This document shows positions 55,819 to 64,000 of a DNA stretch of 64,000 nt, piece by piece. This stretch comes from Candidatus Jettenia sp. (lineage in GTDB: Bacteria; Planctomycetota; Brocadiia; Brocadiales; Brocadiaceae). Both the position numbers and the translations under genes were made by a program. Numbering within the stretch: position 1 is the stretch's first letter; the number at the start of each line of letters is the position of its first letter. The stretch is from the NCBI GenBank assembly GCA_021650895.1, contig CP091278.1, positions 525,659 through 589,658 on the forward strand. The letters are read 5' to 3'. A model generated the notes under the pieces. It was not told where the DNA came from. It did not search any database and worked only from the letters and a program-made list of their open reading frames with translations.

Positions 55819-58251
55819 TTATCTGCCATTATAGCCTGGGTAGAAATCTGGTCCCTGGATATTGTCCCATTGTGCTCCAATATCTATCCACTCGACAAAC
55901 AGGTATCTCTCATCCTGGGTCAGGAATTTGTCATGCATTACTCGTCCTTCCACTGGGAATACCTTCTCCTTCGGCTCAAACTGGCTTAACTTCTCTTCAT
56001 ACAACCTCCATATCAACAAGCTGTTAATCGCTGCTGACGGATTGACATACTTACCACCAAGATTCACATCCTTACCCCTCTGTGGCTCTAACAAACTATT
56101 GTATGCACGGCTAAAGGCCGCTACCCCATCAACACTCGCTAACTCTGCCCCTCCACTTAAATCCGGAGGATTGCTTGCATTGTGACAGTTTGCACACTTT
56201 GCATCAAGTATCGGCTGTATATCCCTTCGGAAATCCACAGTCCTTCTCTTCTCATCCGTTAACCCTTCTACCGGCTGAGATGTTGTTCCTGATGGGCCTC
56301 CATAGTATACATCCGATGGTACCACAACGTCCTCACCATGCTTTACACCCTGATAAATCCCCTGCTTATCAAACCTTAAATGCCCAAAGGCAAACGGTGA
56401 ATCATAATGGCTTCTGTCATCATACCACCAATTGTATAATGCCTTCGTATGCTGATTCTGGAATGCCCTTCCCCGATATGATCCATCATGGCATCCACTG
56501 CAAATCCTACCATGATATGGCCTCAAATATGCCCACATCAGTGCTGTCTGCACTGCCATACCCCTCTCATCCAAATTCTGAATGTAGTACGGAGTATCTG
56601 CCGTCTGAGAAGTTACCACTGAACCATCATCCTCTACATACTGATACCCAATGATCCGCCTCTGCTGGAATGCGGTTCCTGAGTTGCTGCTTGACCTGTC
56701 TCCACCCAACAGATGCTTTCCGGCTCCTACCTTGAACCTCCCTGCCTCCGGCTCAACGCATGGTACACCTTCTACGATTCTCACTGCCTTTACATCACCC
56801 GGCTTCGTTGCCTTTGCCCTCTGACTTGGATACGGACCTACTGGCACATCGGTCAGGGTTGTATCAAAACAAATCCATGTACCCCATGAGTGGGGATAAC
56901 CTTCTACCTTCACCTGGTCAAATGGCTGATAGGTAACGGTTGTTACACCAAAGTCCTTACCTGCCGTAAAGGTGTTGATCCACCTCGGCTTGTACTTTAT
57001 ATACACAGGCGCTGGCTGATGATCGTTCCACTCAGGATCATTGTGGACTACCTCGCCGGCTCTCCCGTTCTTACAATCAAACCAGTAGATGCCAAAGTCA
57101 CCTCTCTGGGCATAGGATACTAACATCCTATCATCAGGAAGTGGATACGGACTCCGGTACAATCCACCTTCATCCTTGCTCAACCTCTCATAGGTCTTGT
57201 TGAATGGAGCATCCCAGCTTACCGCTGCCAACTGACCTACACCCCAATTCATATAAGGCGACTCTACAAACACCAGCTTCCTGTCTCCGAACGTTACCTT
57301 CGACTGTGACCTGCCGCTTGATCCACCAATCTCCCCATCACAGTTCCCGTAAATCGGCCTCGGATATGCACCATCCCAGTTATCCACGCAGAGCATTACC
57401 CTACCTTTTCCCTCTGCCCTTGTACCATTCGCCTGCACGCTTGAGAAAAGGATGTTTCCATCCGGCGTTAACCATGGATCAAAGTTCGAACTCAGGTTGT
57501 AGGTTATCTGATCTATCGTTGTGTTTAAACTCGGAAACTCTATACCGGAAAGAACGTGTCCCGTAATTCTTTCGGTTACATGACCGCCCTGCGTATCCAA
57601 CCTGAACAGGTTGTATACATAGGGATTATGAAGCTCATCCCTTACACCATCCGGAGAACCTGCAAATATAATAAACCCGGTCTTCTCTACCGTACCCCTT
57701 TCTTTCCAGTCTCCTTCAAAATACCTGTCACGCCATATAACACGACCCTTTCCTTCCTCTATACTGCCAGCAGCATAGTAGATAGGAGCACGGCAGGTAC
57801 CTTTATAATCCGTCATCTGCCTGAGACCGCTTCCATCAATGTTCATCTCCCATATCTGACATCCACCACCCTTCTTGTGGATACCAGCAAAGGTAAATTT
57901 CTTCCCATCCCAATAGGTGCAGGGATCAAAGGCTGTCGCAAAATCATTCGTCAGCACCTTTAATTCCTTCGAATTTAAATCAAATAGTACGATCCGGCTT
58001 CCCTCGGGAACATAATGAGGATAGTTCTGATACGGGTCGCCCTTCTCCGTCCTCGGTGACTGGGTAAATAATATCGTATTCACCGGACCTTGTACTTCCT
58101 TTGACATACCACTGTAATCTGTCCATAAGGCCTTTCCTTGCTTCGAACCGCCAACCATTACCTGGTTGCCCGTCGCAAAGATGTCCCCACAGACCAACGC
58201 ACCAGCCACCATTGCCGATGCCATCGCTATTCCTATTCTCTTCTTACTCAT
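55819..58251 (-). CDS. hzsA: Hydrazine synthase large (alpha) subunit
   Basis: 810 residues from the ATG at 58251, chosen because AAAGGAGAAGG precedes it; a GTG at 58272 would read through that site. Signal peptide MSKKRIGIAMASAMVAGALV, cleaved near IFA-TG. The N-terminal half is a propeller-like region with ordered WTDYSG, RIVLFDLNSKELKV and YFEGDWK segments. Two heme sites are CSGCH (C584-H588) and CANCH (C686-H690). Length, heme placement and gene order match the alpha subunit of anammox hydrazine synthase (kuste2861 type). It carries the active-site hemes that condense NO-derived hydroxylamine and ammonia. Symbol naming follows hzsCBA; authors differ. Confidence 0.93.
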   Translation of the reverse strand: MSKKRIGIAMASAMVAGALVCGDIFATGNQVMVGGSKQGKALWTDYSGMSKEVQGPVNTILFTQSPRTEKGDPYQNYPHYVPEGSRIVLFDLNSKELKVLTNDFATAFDPCTYWDGKKFTFAGIHKKGGGCQIWEMNIDGSGLRQMTDYKGTCRAPIYYAAGSIEEGKGRVIWRDRYFEGDWKERGTVEKTGFIIFAGSPDGVRDELHNPYVYNLFRLDTQGGHVTERITGHVLSGIEFPSLNTTIDQITYNLSSNFDPWLTPDGNILFSSVQANGTRAEGKGRVMLCVDNWDGAYPRPIYGNCDGEIGGSSGRSQSKVTFGDRKLVFVESPYMNWGVGQLAAVSWDAPFNKTYERLSKDEGGLYRSPYPLPDDRMLVSYAQRGDFGIYWFDCKNGRAGEVVHNDPEWNDHQPAPVYIKYKPRWINTFTAGKDFGVTTVTYQPFDQVKVEGYPHSWGTWICFDTTLTDVPVGPYPSQRAKATKPGDVKAVRIVEGVPCVEPEAGRFKVGAGKHLLGGDRSSSNSGTAFQQRRIIGYQYVEDDGSVVTSQTADTPYYIQNLDERGMAVQTALMWAYLRPYHGRICSGCHDGSYRGRAFQNQHTKALYNWWYDDRSHYDSPFAFGHLRFDKQGIYQGVKHGEDVVVPSDVYYGGPSGTTSQPVEGLTDEKRRTVDFRRDIQPILDAKCANCHNASNPPDLSGGAELASVDGVAAFSRAYNSLLEPQRGKDVNLGGKYVNPSAAINSLLIWRLYEEKLSQFEPKEKVFPVEGRVMHDKFLTQDERYLFVEWIDIGAQWDNIQGPDFYPGYNGR

Positions 58252-58327
58252 CTGTTGGCCTTCTCCTTTCACTCTTTTTGAAATTATTTCCCTGTAAATC
58301 TATTCGCATCCCTTTCACTTCAGGTCC

Positions 58328-59353
58328 TTATAAAGCCTTCATGAATTCGACTAAATCTTCCAACTCCTGTTGACTCAGATGCGATGTCCTGCCGTGCATA
58401 TCTTTCTCTGTCACGCTATTGTTGATCGTATCCATCAACGTCCTTGCACTTCCATCATGGAAATAAGTCCCTGATGCATAAATGTCCCTCAAGGTCGGCG
58501 TATCAAACTCTTTTACCAGGTCTAACCCTATGATCGGGGTATCACTCTCTTCCCCATATGGATCCTCGCCAGCCTCCAATGCCTTCATGTTATAGACCTT
58601 ACCCGGTGTTGACCTGAACCCCTTTACTCCTACCCTGCCGGTTCCTACATCATGCGTCTGTGCATCACTATAGAGTGCCTTCGGATCGCTTGACTCACCA
58701 GGATGACATTCTACACATCCTATCTTCGGATCATTAAACAGCTTCTCACCCCTCTTCTGTGCCTCGGTCAAACTACCATCCGCATTCCTGAATGGACTTC
58801 CCGTAAACTCCAGTGACCGAATGTAACAGATGATTGACTCTAATCGCTCCGGTGAAAAGTTCTCACTCCTGAACACAAACCCAGGGTCTCTACCACATAC
58901 CCTATCGAGTGAACTTGTTGCCCCTACGATCTCATCCGGATGTCCCGTAAATCCCTCATGTCTGAAGGGTGGCAAATACCTACCACCACGGATATACTTC
59001 GTATTCTTCCAGCTTCCCCAACCTTCGTCTCCCAAATCCCAGATGAGTCCGGTTGTCTGACCTCTCTCATAATGACAACTCGCACATGCATACTCGCCCT
59101 GTAACCCCCATGAGGCATCGTTAAACAGGAACTGGCCGTACCTGACCAATTCACTCTTATAGGGTGAGTGCTTTACCCGATAATGCACCTCAGGCACCGT
59201 TAATGGCTCACCTCTGGGAAGTGGCTCCCACTCCGGCCCCGTCTGTATCGTCGCTATTACCTGTGGCGTCCCCGCCATTACCTCACCGGCTGTTACTACC
59301 CCCACTATCCCAAGGGCTGCAACTAATCCGATCTTTATCATTCCTTTTCTCAT
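58328..59353 (-). CDS. hzsB: Hydrazine synthase diheme (MauG/peroxidase-like) subunit
   Basis: 341 residues with a signal peptide (IGLVAALGIVGVVTAGEVMA, cleaved before GTPQV). Two heme sites: CASCH (C90-H94) and CVECH (C213-H217), in a CCP/MauG-like layout, with EFDTPTLRDIYASGTYFHDG near the C-terminus as in that superfamily. In hydrazine synthase this subunit (kuste2860 type, called gamma in the structural work) reduces NO to hydroxylamine. Strong Shine-Dalgarno AAGGAGG. Separated from hzsC by 63 nt and from hzsA by 76 nt. Confidence 0.92.
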   Translation of the reverse strand: MRKGMIKIGLVAALGIVGVVTAGEVMAGTPQVIATIQTGPEWEPLPRGEPLTVPEVHYRVKHSPYKSELVRYGQFLFNDASWGLQGEYACASCHYERGQTTGLIWDLGDEGWGSWKNTKYIRGGRYLPPFRHEGFTGHPDEIVGATSSLDRVCGRDPGFVFRSENFSPERLESIICYIRSLEFTGSPFRNADGSLTEAQKRGEKLFNDPKIGCVECHPGESSDPKALYSDAQTHDVGTGRVGVKGFRSTPGKVYNMKALEAGEDPYGEESDTPIIGLDLVKEFDTPTLRDIYASGTYFHDGSARTLMDTINNSVTEKDMHGRTSHLSQQELEDLVEFMKAL

Positions 59354-59416
59354 CTTATCACTTCCTCCTTAATATTCTGTCCTGAATTCCTCTTACCTTA
59401 TCACACTCTACAACCA

Positions 59417-60550
59417 TTAATCCACCGGCGTCTTGATTACCGATATGTTATTGGAAAAATAGTTGGCTGCATAGCAAAACTTCCCATCAGGAGACAAACA
59501 TACGGAACTAGGCCCAAGACCTACAGGCACTCTGGCCACTAAATAATCCCTTACTAATCCAAGATCATCCCTGAGATAATCAAGCTCTGCCTGGGAATTT
59601 CCCCGAACAATGCTTAGCGCCTTGTTCATATCCAATATCGTTACCCTATGCATCCCTCTTACCCCAACATACACATATCTTCCCTGAGGATCCATCGCCA
59701 GCCCATACGGATTCCCATCGTAGTTATTGAGCTCATCAAGGGGCAACCGTGCTACCTTACCACCTGGCTTGGTCTCTAACACCGCTATGTTGTTCGTAAA
59801 TACCTGTCCATTCTCTGCCTCGCATACCGGCAACCAGTTCTTCGGTGTTTCATACGTCACCACAATATACTGACCATCAGGAGTATAGACAACATCCCTT
59901 AAATTGGAACTCTCACGGATAACCCTCTTCTCGGTTACCTTCCCGCTTGCCACATCAATAAAATTCACGCTCCTGTTAATGGAACCAACCGAATCATTGA
60001 TTACTGCCAGTGTCTTTCCATCGGGCGATATATCTAATGTCCTTGGACCATAATCACTCGTATAGATAGACCGAATCTTCTCCATCCTTCCCGTATCGAT
60101 CACGTCAACCGTGTTCCACATGTTTCCGGAACATGCAACGTAAGCCGTCTTGCCGTCCTTCGAAATCTTTATACCGCTTGGCCAGTCGCCAACCTTGATC
60201 TCTTTGACAACCTGCTTCCTCGCTATATCGATCACCGATACGCTGTCGCTCTCTGCATTACATACATACAAAAACGAACCATCAGGAGTCGGCGCAGCTG
60301 CCTCAGGCTGTACCTGAACCGCAACCTCTCCAACAACCTTCCGGCTCTTGGTATCAACAAATGTAACGCTATGCCCTGACTGGTTCACCACAAATAACGT
60401 ATTCCCATCCGGTGACGTCGTGACAAAAAAAGGCGATGGCAAATCTGTCTTCACATGCGTCCCCTGTATGTACCCCGCACTGGCTACTCCTCCACCTACC
60501 ATCACCGATACCCCTATCACCAACGCACCTATCAAACCTCTTCCTTTCAT
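59417..60550 (-). CDS. hzsC: Hydrazine synthase beta-propeller subunit
   Basis: 377 residues, signal peptide (IGALVIGVSVMVGGGVASA) then a seven-blade propeller of YVTN/cytochrome cd1-like repeats: SPDGNTLFVVNQSGHSVTFV, TPDGSFLYVCNAESDSVSVI, SKDGKTAYVACSGNMWNTVD and LSPDGKFCYAANYFSNNISV. No heme motif, as known for the beta-type subunit of hydrazine synthase. A perfect AGGAGGT site precedes the ATG by 6-7 nt. First gene of the three-gene operon. The product probably organises the dimer of trimers and may carry a regulatory role. Confidence 0.92.
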   Translation of the reverse strand: MKGRGLIGALVIGVSVMVGGGVASAGYIQGTHVKTDLPSPFFVTTSPDGNTLFVVNQSGHSVTFVDTKSRKVVGEVAVQVQPEAAAPTPDGSFLYVCNAESDSVSVIDIARKQVVKEIKVGDWPSGIKISKDGKTAYVACSGNMWNTVDVIDTGRMEKIRSIYTSDYGPRTLDISPDGKTLAVINDSVGSINRSVNFIDVASGKVTEKRVIRESSNLRDVVYTPDGQYIVVTYETPKNWLPVCEAENGQVFTNNIAVLETKPGGKVARLPLDELNNYDGNPYGLAMDPQGRYVYVGVRGMHRVTILDMNKALSIVRGNSQAELDYLRDDLGLVRDYLVARVPVGLGPSSVCLSPDGKFCYAANYFSNNISVIKTPVD

Positions 60551-60600
60551 CCGCTACCTCCTAATACAGTTAAGCTATAGCTACAAAATATAAAATACAA

Positions 60601-61146
60601 CTACTTACTAACATGTGGACAAGTACCAGATTTAGTACAAACTATTTCAAGAGGTACACCACAAGTTTCACAATCGCCAGATTTCTCAATTTGAGGTGCA
60701 TATCTTCCTTTAATAGTCGTGAAACCTTTACCTGGCTCTGGGTTTTCTTTACCACATTTAGAACATTTAAATAAAGTCCTTGACCAAACCTTTTTACTGG
60801 TAATATCATCACCACATTCATCGCAAGCACCAGGAGCAGGTAAACACACACCATATTTCTTACAATTGGTATTAACGCAACTGTATGCAATTTTTTGGCA
60901 TGCCCAACATGTTGGTAGATCAGTATGCGTCTTATCTCCTTCAGCACGGTGCTTTGCAAAATCCCAAATATACCCTATTTCGGAACACTCATTAAACTCC
61001 CGAACATCTTTGCACGCATCACACCAGTATGCTTCTAAGATCTGTCTTTTATCACAAGGTTTATCCCATGCGGCAAAAACAGATTGAGTTATAGAAACAA
61101 ATATACATAACATACCAGTTGCAAAATAAAGGCCCTTCTTAACCAT
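60601..61146 (-). CDS. Secreted cysteine-rich protein directly upstream of hydrazine synthase
   Basis: 181 residues with a signal peptide (YFATGMLCIFVSITQSVFA, cleaved before AWDKP). The mature chain has about 22 Cys, many as CxxC or CxxxC pairs: CDACKD, CWACQK, CVNTNCKKYGVC, CDECGDD, CSKCGK, CETCGVP and CTKSGTC. They look like stacked zinc-ribbon/rubredoxin knuckles rather than hemes, since no CxxCH exists. GAAAGGGGAT precedes the ATG. The gene is 50 nt upstream of hzsC and co-directional, so it may help assemble or protect the synthase (for example metal or disulfide handling). I recognise no family. Confidence 0.85.
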   Translation of the reverse strand: MVKKGLYFATGMLCIFVSITQSVFAAWDKPCDKRQILEAYWCDACKDVREFNECSEIGYIWDFAKHRAEGDKTHTDLPTCWACQKIAYSCVNTNCKKYGVCLPAPGACDECGDDITSKKVWSRTLFKCSKCGKENPEPGKGFTTIKGRYAPQIEKSGDCETCGVPLEIVCTKSGTCPHVSK

Positions 61147-61205
61147 AATTCATCCCCTTTCATAAATAAAACTATCAAAAGATAAATGGACAATCACTTG
61201 AAGCG

Positions 61206-61223
61206 TAGCATAATCTATACCAA
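61206..61223 (-). promoter_or_regulatory. Candidate sigma54 promoter (GG-N10-GC) upstream of the Cys-rich gene
   Basis: On the minus strand TTGGTATAGATTATGCTA has GG and GC separated by ten bases, the hallmark -24/-12 spacing, but only partial match elsewhere to TGGCAC-N5-TTGC. Its predicted start would be ~50 nt before the Cys-rich ORF. Its neighbour upstream encodes a sigma54 activator, which supports but does not prove it. Confidence 0.35.
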
Positions 61224-61439
61224 ATAAAAACATATAAGCTAACACTACATAAACTACCCATTTTGAACATATTAGAACTATATGTTATCTTATATTATAT
61301 ACTTTCTTAGCCTGAAAATATGGCTGTAATCATCCAATATATTAGGATTGATTTCTAATATTCAGTATCTAATAAAGTTCTTATTTGGAATTCTACAGTT
61401 TCAAAGAGCAGTTACCAAAATGGTTGTTATCAACCATTA

Positions 61440-62834
61440 CTAATTTGACAAACCGTACTTTTGTAATCTATACCGGAATGTTCCTCTTGTTAACCCTAAT
61501 AGTTTAGCAGCTTTTGTCTTATTATTTTTACTCTTTTCAAGTGCCTGCGTTACTAATTGTTTTTCTAAAGCATCCAGAGATAAACCATGAGGAGGAATAT
61601 CAAATTGAACAGTGGTATTATCTGATGTTTGGAACTTATCTTTTGCAGGGAAATATGACCCTCTAATAAGAGATGTTGGTAGATGTTCAGGCATGATTAC
61701 ATTACTTTTACAGAGAATCACCGCTCTTTCAATAGCATTTTGCAATTCTCTAATATTACCTTCCCATTTATGCTGGATAAGGAGTTTTTCTACTTCTTTA
61801 CTTAGAGAAATCGGCGCTTTCCCCATTTTTATTGAAAAACGTCTCAAAAAGTGTTTGCTTAATGGAATAATATCTTCGGTTCTTTCTCTTAATGGTAATA
61901 AGGTAATTGGAAAGACGCTTATTCGATAATATAAATCCTCTCGAAATTTACCGAGCCGCACCAAATCCTCCAGGTTTTTATTGGTAGCACAAATAATCCG
62001 AATATCAACTTTAATTGTCTCGGTACCGCCAAGGCGTTCTAATTCTTTAGACTCAATAATACGCAATACTTTCGCCTGGATGGCTGCACTCATTTCCGAT
62101 ATTTCATCCAAAAAGAAAGTGCCGCCGGCAGCTAGCTCAAAACGCCCCTTTTTAGTCTTTTCAGCACTGGTGAATGCACCCTTCTCATATCCGAATAATT
62201 CACTCTCAAGTAAATTTTCAGGTATCGCAGCGCAATTCAACGTAATGAGAGGTCCTCCGGCTCTGTTACTATTGTAGTGAATTGCACGTGCAATTAACTC
62301 TTTTCCCGTGCCACTTTCTCCGGTAATTAATACTGTTGAATCAGTCTTGGATACTTCTCCAACCAGCCTCAAAGCATCAGTAACTGCTGGAGAATTACCA
62401 ATGATATTTGAGAAATTATATTGAGACTCGAGTGCCTGACGTAAGTTTTTATTCTCAATAGCTAAACTACTCATACGCAAGGCCCTCTTTACCGCGAGCT
62501 TAAGTATCTCATTCTCAAAAGGAGTTGTAAGATAATCAAACACTCCTTCTTTCATTACATCAATTACTGATTCTACGGAACCGTATGCGGATAAAACGAT
62601 GATAGGAAGGTCAGGTGTTTTGCTTTTAATTGCTCTTAAAAACTCAAGCCTTCCCACTTCTTGTACTTTCAGATCTGTAATTAATAGATGAAAACGCTCT
62701 TTGTCTAAATAATCCATAGTTGTTACATAATCACTTGAAGTAACAACTTTTACATCTCTCATTTCATCAAAGACCATGGCAAGCACTCTTCTCATACGCT
62801 CTTCGTCATCTGCAATTAAAATTCTGTAAGTCAT
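61440..62834 (-). CDS. Sigma54-dependent response regulator (NtrC family)
   Basis: 464 residues. Receiver domain ~1-118 (ILIADDEERMRRVLAMVFDE, phosphoacceptor Asp in LLITDLKV, Ser/Lys switch IIVLSAYGS and FDYLTTPF, where the usual Lys is Thr). AAA+ domain ~140-370 with Walker A GESGTGKE, GAFTSAEK (sigma54 contact), Walker B FFLDEISEM and RIICATNK. A Fis-type helix-turn-helix closes the chain (AKLLGLTRGTFRYRLQKYGL). The conserved receiver Lys being replaced by Thr in PF context is unusual. It lies 290 bp upstream of the Cys-rich gene, in the same direction as hzs. Confidence 0.93.
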   Translation of the reverse strand: MTYRILIADDEERMRRVLAMVFDEMRDVKVVTSSDYVTTMDYLDKERFHLLITDLKVQEVGRLEFLRAIKSKTPDLPIIVLSAYGSVESVIDVMKEGVFDYLTTPFENEILKLAVKRALRMSSLAIENKNLRQALESQYNFSNIIGNSPAVTDALRLVGEVSKTDSTVLITGESGTGKELIARAIHYNSNRAGGPLITLNCAAIPENLLESELFGYEKGAFTSAEKTKKGRFELAAGGTFFLDEISEMSAAIQAKVLRIIESKELERLGGTETIKVDIRIICATNKNLEDLVRLGKFREDLYYRISVFPITLLPLRERTEDIIPLSKHFLRRFSIKMGKAPISLSKEVEKLLIQHKWEGNIRELQNAIERAVILCKSNVIMPEHLPTSLIRGSYFPAKDKFQTSDNTTVQFDIPPHGLSLDALEKQLVTQALEKSKNNKTKAAKLLGLTRGTFRYRLQKYGLSN

Positions 62835-62942
62835 AATTACACCCTTATAAAAGCACTTGACGTACTTTAAAACTTATTTTAGACTTAACAGCTATAGCTT
62901 GCTATTCATACGAACTTTATGGATATATTACTAAATCTGTAA

Positions 62943-63791
62943 TCATAAAGCCCAAACAAGAAGTGCTGAGAACATAAGGCCTGTCACTATAAGTCCGGTA
63001 ATCAAAATGGGAACCGCAAAAAGCCTGGTTAGAAAACTTACAAAAAGGGATGACGGGGCCACCTTTAAATTCTCTAATTGCTGCTGTTTTTCAAGTCTGT
63101 TAAACTGGTTTAAGCGTTCATGTTTAAATTCTTCTTCAGTTATTTTCCCGGTAAAAATAGATTCATCAACTGGCATTTTTTCAGGAAGCAAGTGAGTATG
63201 GAAAAAGTGAATAGTGAAAATAAATCCAGCAGCGAGGATAGCTTCGTATCGATGAATAATCAGCGCTATACTGGGAAGGTCTATAATACTTGCAACAGAA
63301 ACAGGGATAATTTTGGTGAATTGCACTGGGAACCAAAGAATTAACCCAGTAACAGCCATCACAAGCGTACCCCACATAAGCGACAGATATTCAAACTTCT
63401 CCCAGTATATCCATCTATCAAAATTCGGGCGCTTGCCAAGACCGAGAAACCACTTTACATCTCCAATGATATCAAAGATATCTCTTGGCTGTATAAGCAA
63501 GGAGTTTGGCCCCCAAAAGAAACCTTTTTTCTTTTGGACAGAAACGTTATAAAAAAGATAGATAAAATGGATAAATGCTGCAAAAAATGTAACCAAAGCA
63601 CAAATCCTATGGATGAATCCCGCTGTTGGATATCCTCCTAATAGCTCATATAGCCATCTTGCCCAATCATAGCCTCTAAATGCCAGAGGCATTCCTGTCA
63701 AAACAAGGCCAAAGAAACTAATAATAATTAAAAAATGGCAAAATCTATGTAAAAGACCAAATCGTAAATAATTAATGTTGCTCTTCATCAT
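62943..63791 (-). CDS. Membrane cytochrome b (thiosulfate reductase/formate dehydrogenase gamma-like)
   Basis: 282 residues from the ATG at 63791 (AAAGGGG site; a TTG at 63827 lies inside the previous gene). Four to five membrane helices carry paired His ligands: LLHRFCHFLIIISFFGLVL, FIHRICALVTFFAAFIHFIY, and LIIHRYEAILAAGFIFTIHF. This is a diheme cytochrome b fold that shuttles quinol electrons to a periplasmic or anammoxosomal partner. The upstream partial gene overlaps its start. In anammox models membrane cytochromes feed electrons to hydrazine synthesis, and the gene order fits that, as inference. Confidence 0.87.
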   Translation of the reverse strand: MMKSNINYLRFGLLHRFCHFLIIISFFGLVLTGMPLAFRGYDWARWLYELLGGYPTAGFIHRICALVTFFAAFIHFIYLFYNVSVQKKKGFFWGPNSLLIQPRDIFDIIGDVKWFLGLGKRPNFDRWIYWEKFEYLSLMWGTLVMAVTGLILWFPVQFTKIIPVSVASIIDLPSIALIIHRYEAILAAGFIFTIHFFHTHLLPEKMPVDESIFTGKITEEEFKHERLNQFNRLEKQQQLENLKVAPSSLFVSFLTRLFAVPILITGLIVTGLMFSALLVWAL

Positions 63792-64000
63792 GCCCCTTTC
63801 TCTTGCATTCGTCTCTAACAGTTGCAAACCAAGTCAGTAAGGAATGGAGTCCGAAAGAAGAAAATGTAAACGCCAATATCCCTACGTACATCACAAACAC
63901 TATACATAAAATTGTTTGTGGATTCATAAGAACTTTTTTAAAATTTTCCGGATCATTACGCGCGTTCTTTAATGCTACCATCAGTTTCGTATAATAATTT
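63772..64000 (-). CDS. C-terminal end of a membrane protein, partial (5' end outside window)
   Basis: The frame is open at the window edge (continuing upstream of the ATG at 63981). The visible ~75 residues have one membrane helix (TILCIVFVMYVGILAFTFSS) and end KGHDEEQH. It could be the anchor end of a multiheme cytochrome partner of the cytochrome b, with which it overlaps by ~20 nt, but no heme motif is in the visible part. Confidence 0.6.
   Translation of the reverse strand, partial: NYYTKLMVALKNARNDPENFKKVLMNPQTILCIVFVMYVGILAFTFSSFGLHSLLTWFATVRDECKRKGHDEEQH

Noticed and set aside
56175-57963. Plus-strand ORFs of 120-159 residues across hzsA
   Set aside because: Antisense shadows produced by the low stop density opposite a highly expressed-type coding sequence; no ribosome binding sites or families.
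60642-60959. 105-residue minus-strand ORF within the Cys-rich gene
   Set aside because: Alternative frame of the signal-peptide gene; the Cys-rich frame has the ribosome binding site, signal peptide and sensible composition.
60601-61146. Cys-rich protein as a multiheme cytochrome
   Set aside because: Many CxxC motifs are present but none is followed by His, so covalent heme c sites are absent.
1-64000. tRNA, rRNA or known riboswitch
   Set aside because: No cloverleaf, rRNA-like segment or recognisable riboswitch (including cobalamin type near cobJ/cbiG) could be seen by eye; a covariance search could still find one.

Overview
The window is AT-rich chromosomal DNA from an anammox planctomycete (Brocadiales, most likely near Brocadia, Jettenia or Kuenenia). 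The deciding evidence is at the right end: an intact hydrazine synthase operon (hzsC-hzsB-hzsA, minus strand, 60550 to 55819) encoding a secreted beta-propeller, a secreted diheme MauG/peroxidase-like subunit and a secreted ~810-residue subunit with two CxxCH heme sites. Hydrazine synthase is known only from anammox bacteria. A hopanoid-type glycosyltransferase, glycogen genes and multiheme cytochromes agree with this.

Layout. (1) 1-22.7 kb, minus strand: a Wzx/Wzy-type exopolysaccharide locus. It has two heparinase II/III-type proteins (one cut by the window edge), five-plus glycosyltransferases and methyltransferases, a CapK-like adenylate-forming enzyme, a polymerase, an acetyltransferase, a flippase, a sulfotransferase, a Wzz/Wzc-type protein with a degenerate P-loop, a Wza-type export protein, the initiating sugar-phosphate transferase and a STAS-PilZ protein. 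(2) 22.7-31.8 kb: a repeat-dense stretch carrying an HpnB-like glycosyltransferase, an HExxH membrane protein, an alkyl-DNA methyltransferase, a cold-shock protein and a broken patatin gene. (3) 31.8-43.5 kb, plus strand: hypF, hypC-hypD-hypE, a small exported protein, and a group 3b-type (sulfhydrogenase-like) NiFe hydrogenase with an embedded cyclic-nucleotide-binding protein, a maturation protease and a shortened HypA. (4) 43.6-54.6 kb, minus strand: an unknown protein, a cobJ/split cbiG cobalamin fragment, a dnaJ paralogue, a YqhA-like membrane protein, a response regulator/histidine kinase pair, glgA, galT, and a secreted metallophosphatase-tetraheme cytochrome fusion with a DUF1573 protein. 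(5) 55.8-64 kb, minus strand: the hydrazine synthase operon, preceded by a secreted cysteine-rich protein, a sigma54 response regulator, a membrane cytochrome b and the end of a further membrane protein.

How it fits together. The right end looks like a catabolic module: cytochrome b and membrane partner, sigma54 control, Cys-rich exported protein, then the enzyme that condenses NO and ammonium-derived nitrogen into hydrazine. The hydrogenase block would couple H2 to NAD(P)H or a sulfur acceptor. The polysaccharide locus likely makes a sulfated, uronate-containing polymer, inferred from the sulfotransferase plus heparinase-type proteins.

Intergenic DNA is unusually rich in short non-coding elements that behave like MITEs: terminal inverted repeats, target-site duplications of TA, 6 bp or 9 bp, nesting, and palindromic cores shared between different terminal-repeat shells. 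Several provide start or stop codons to neighbouring genes. No tRNA, rRNA, CRISPR array or full-length transposase gene was seen.
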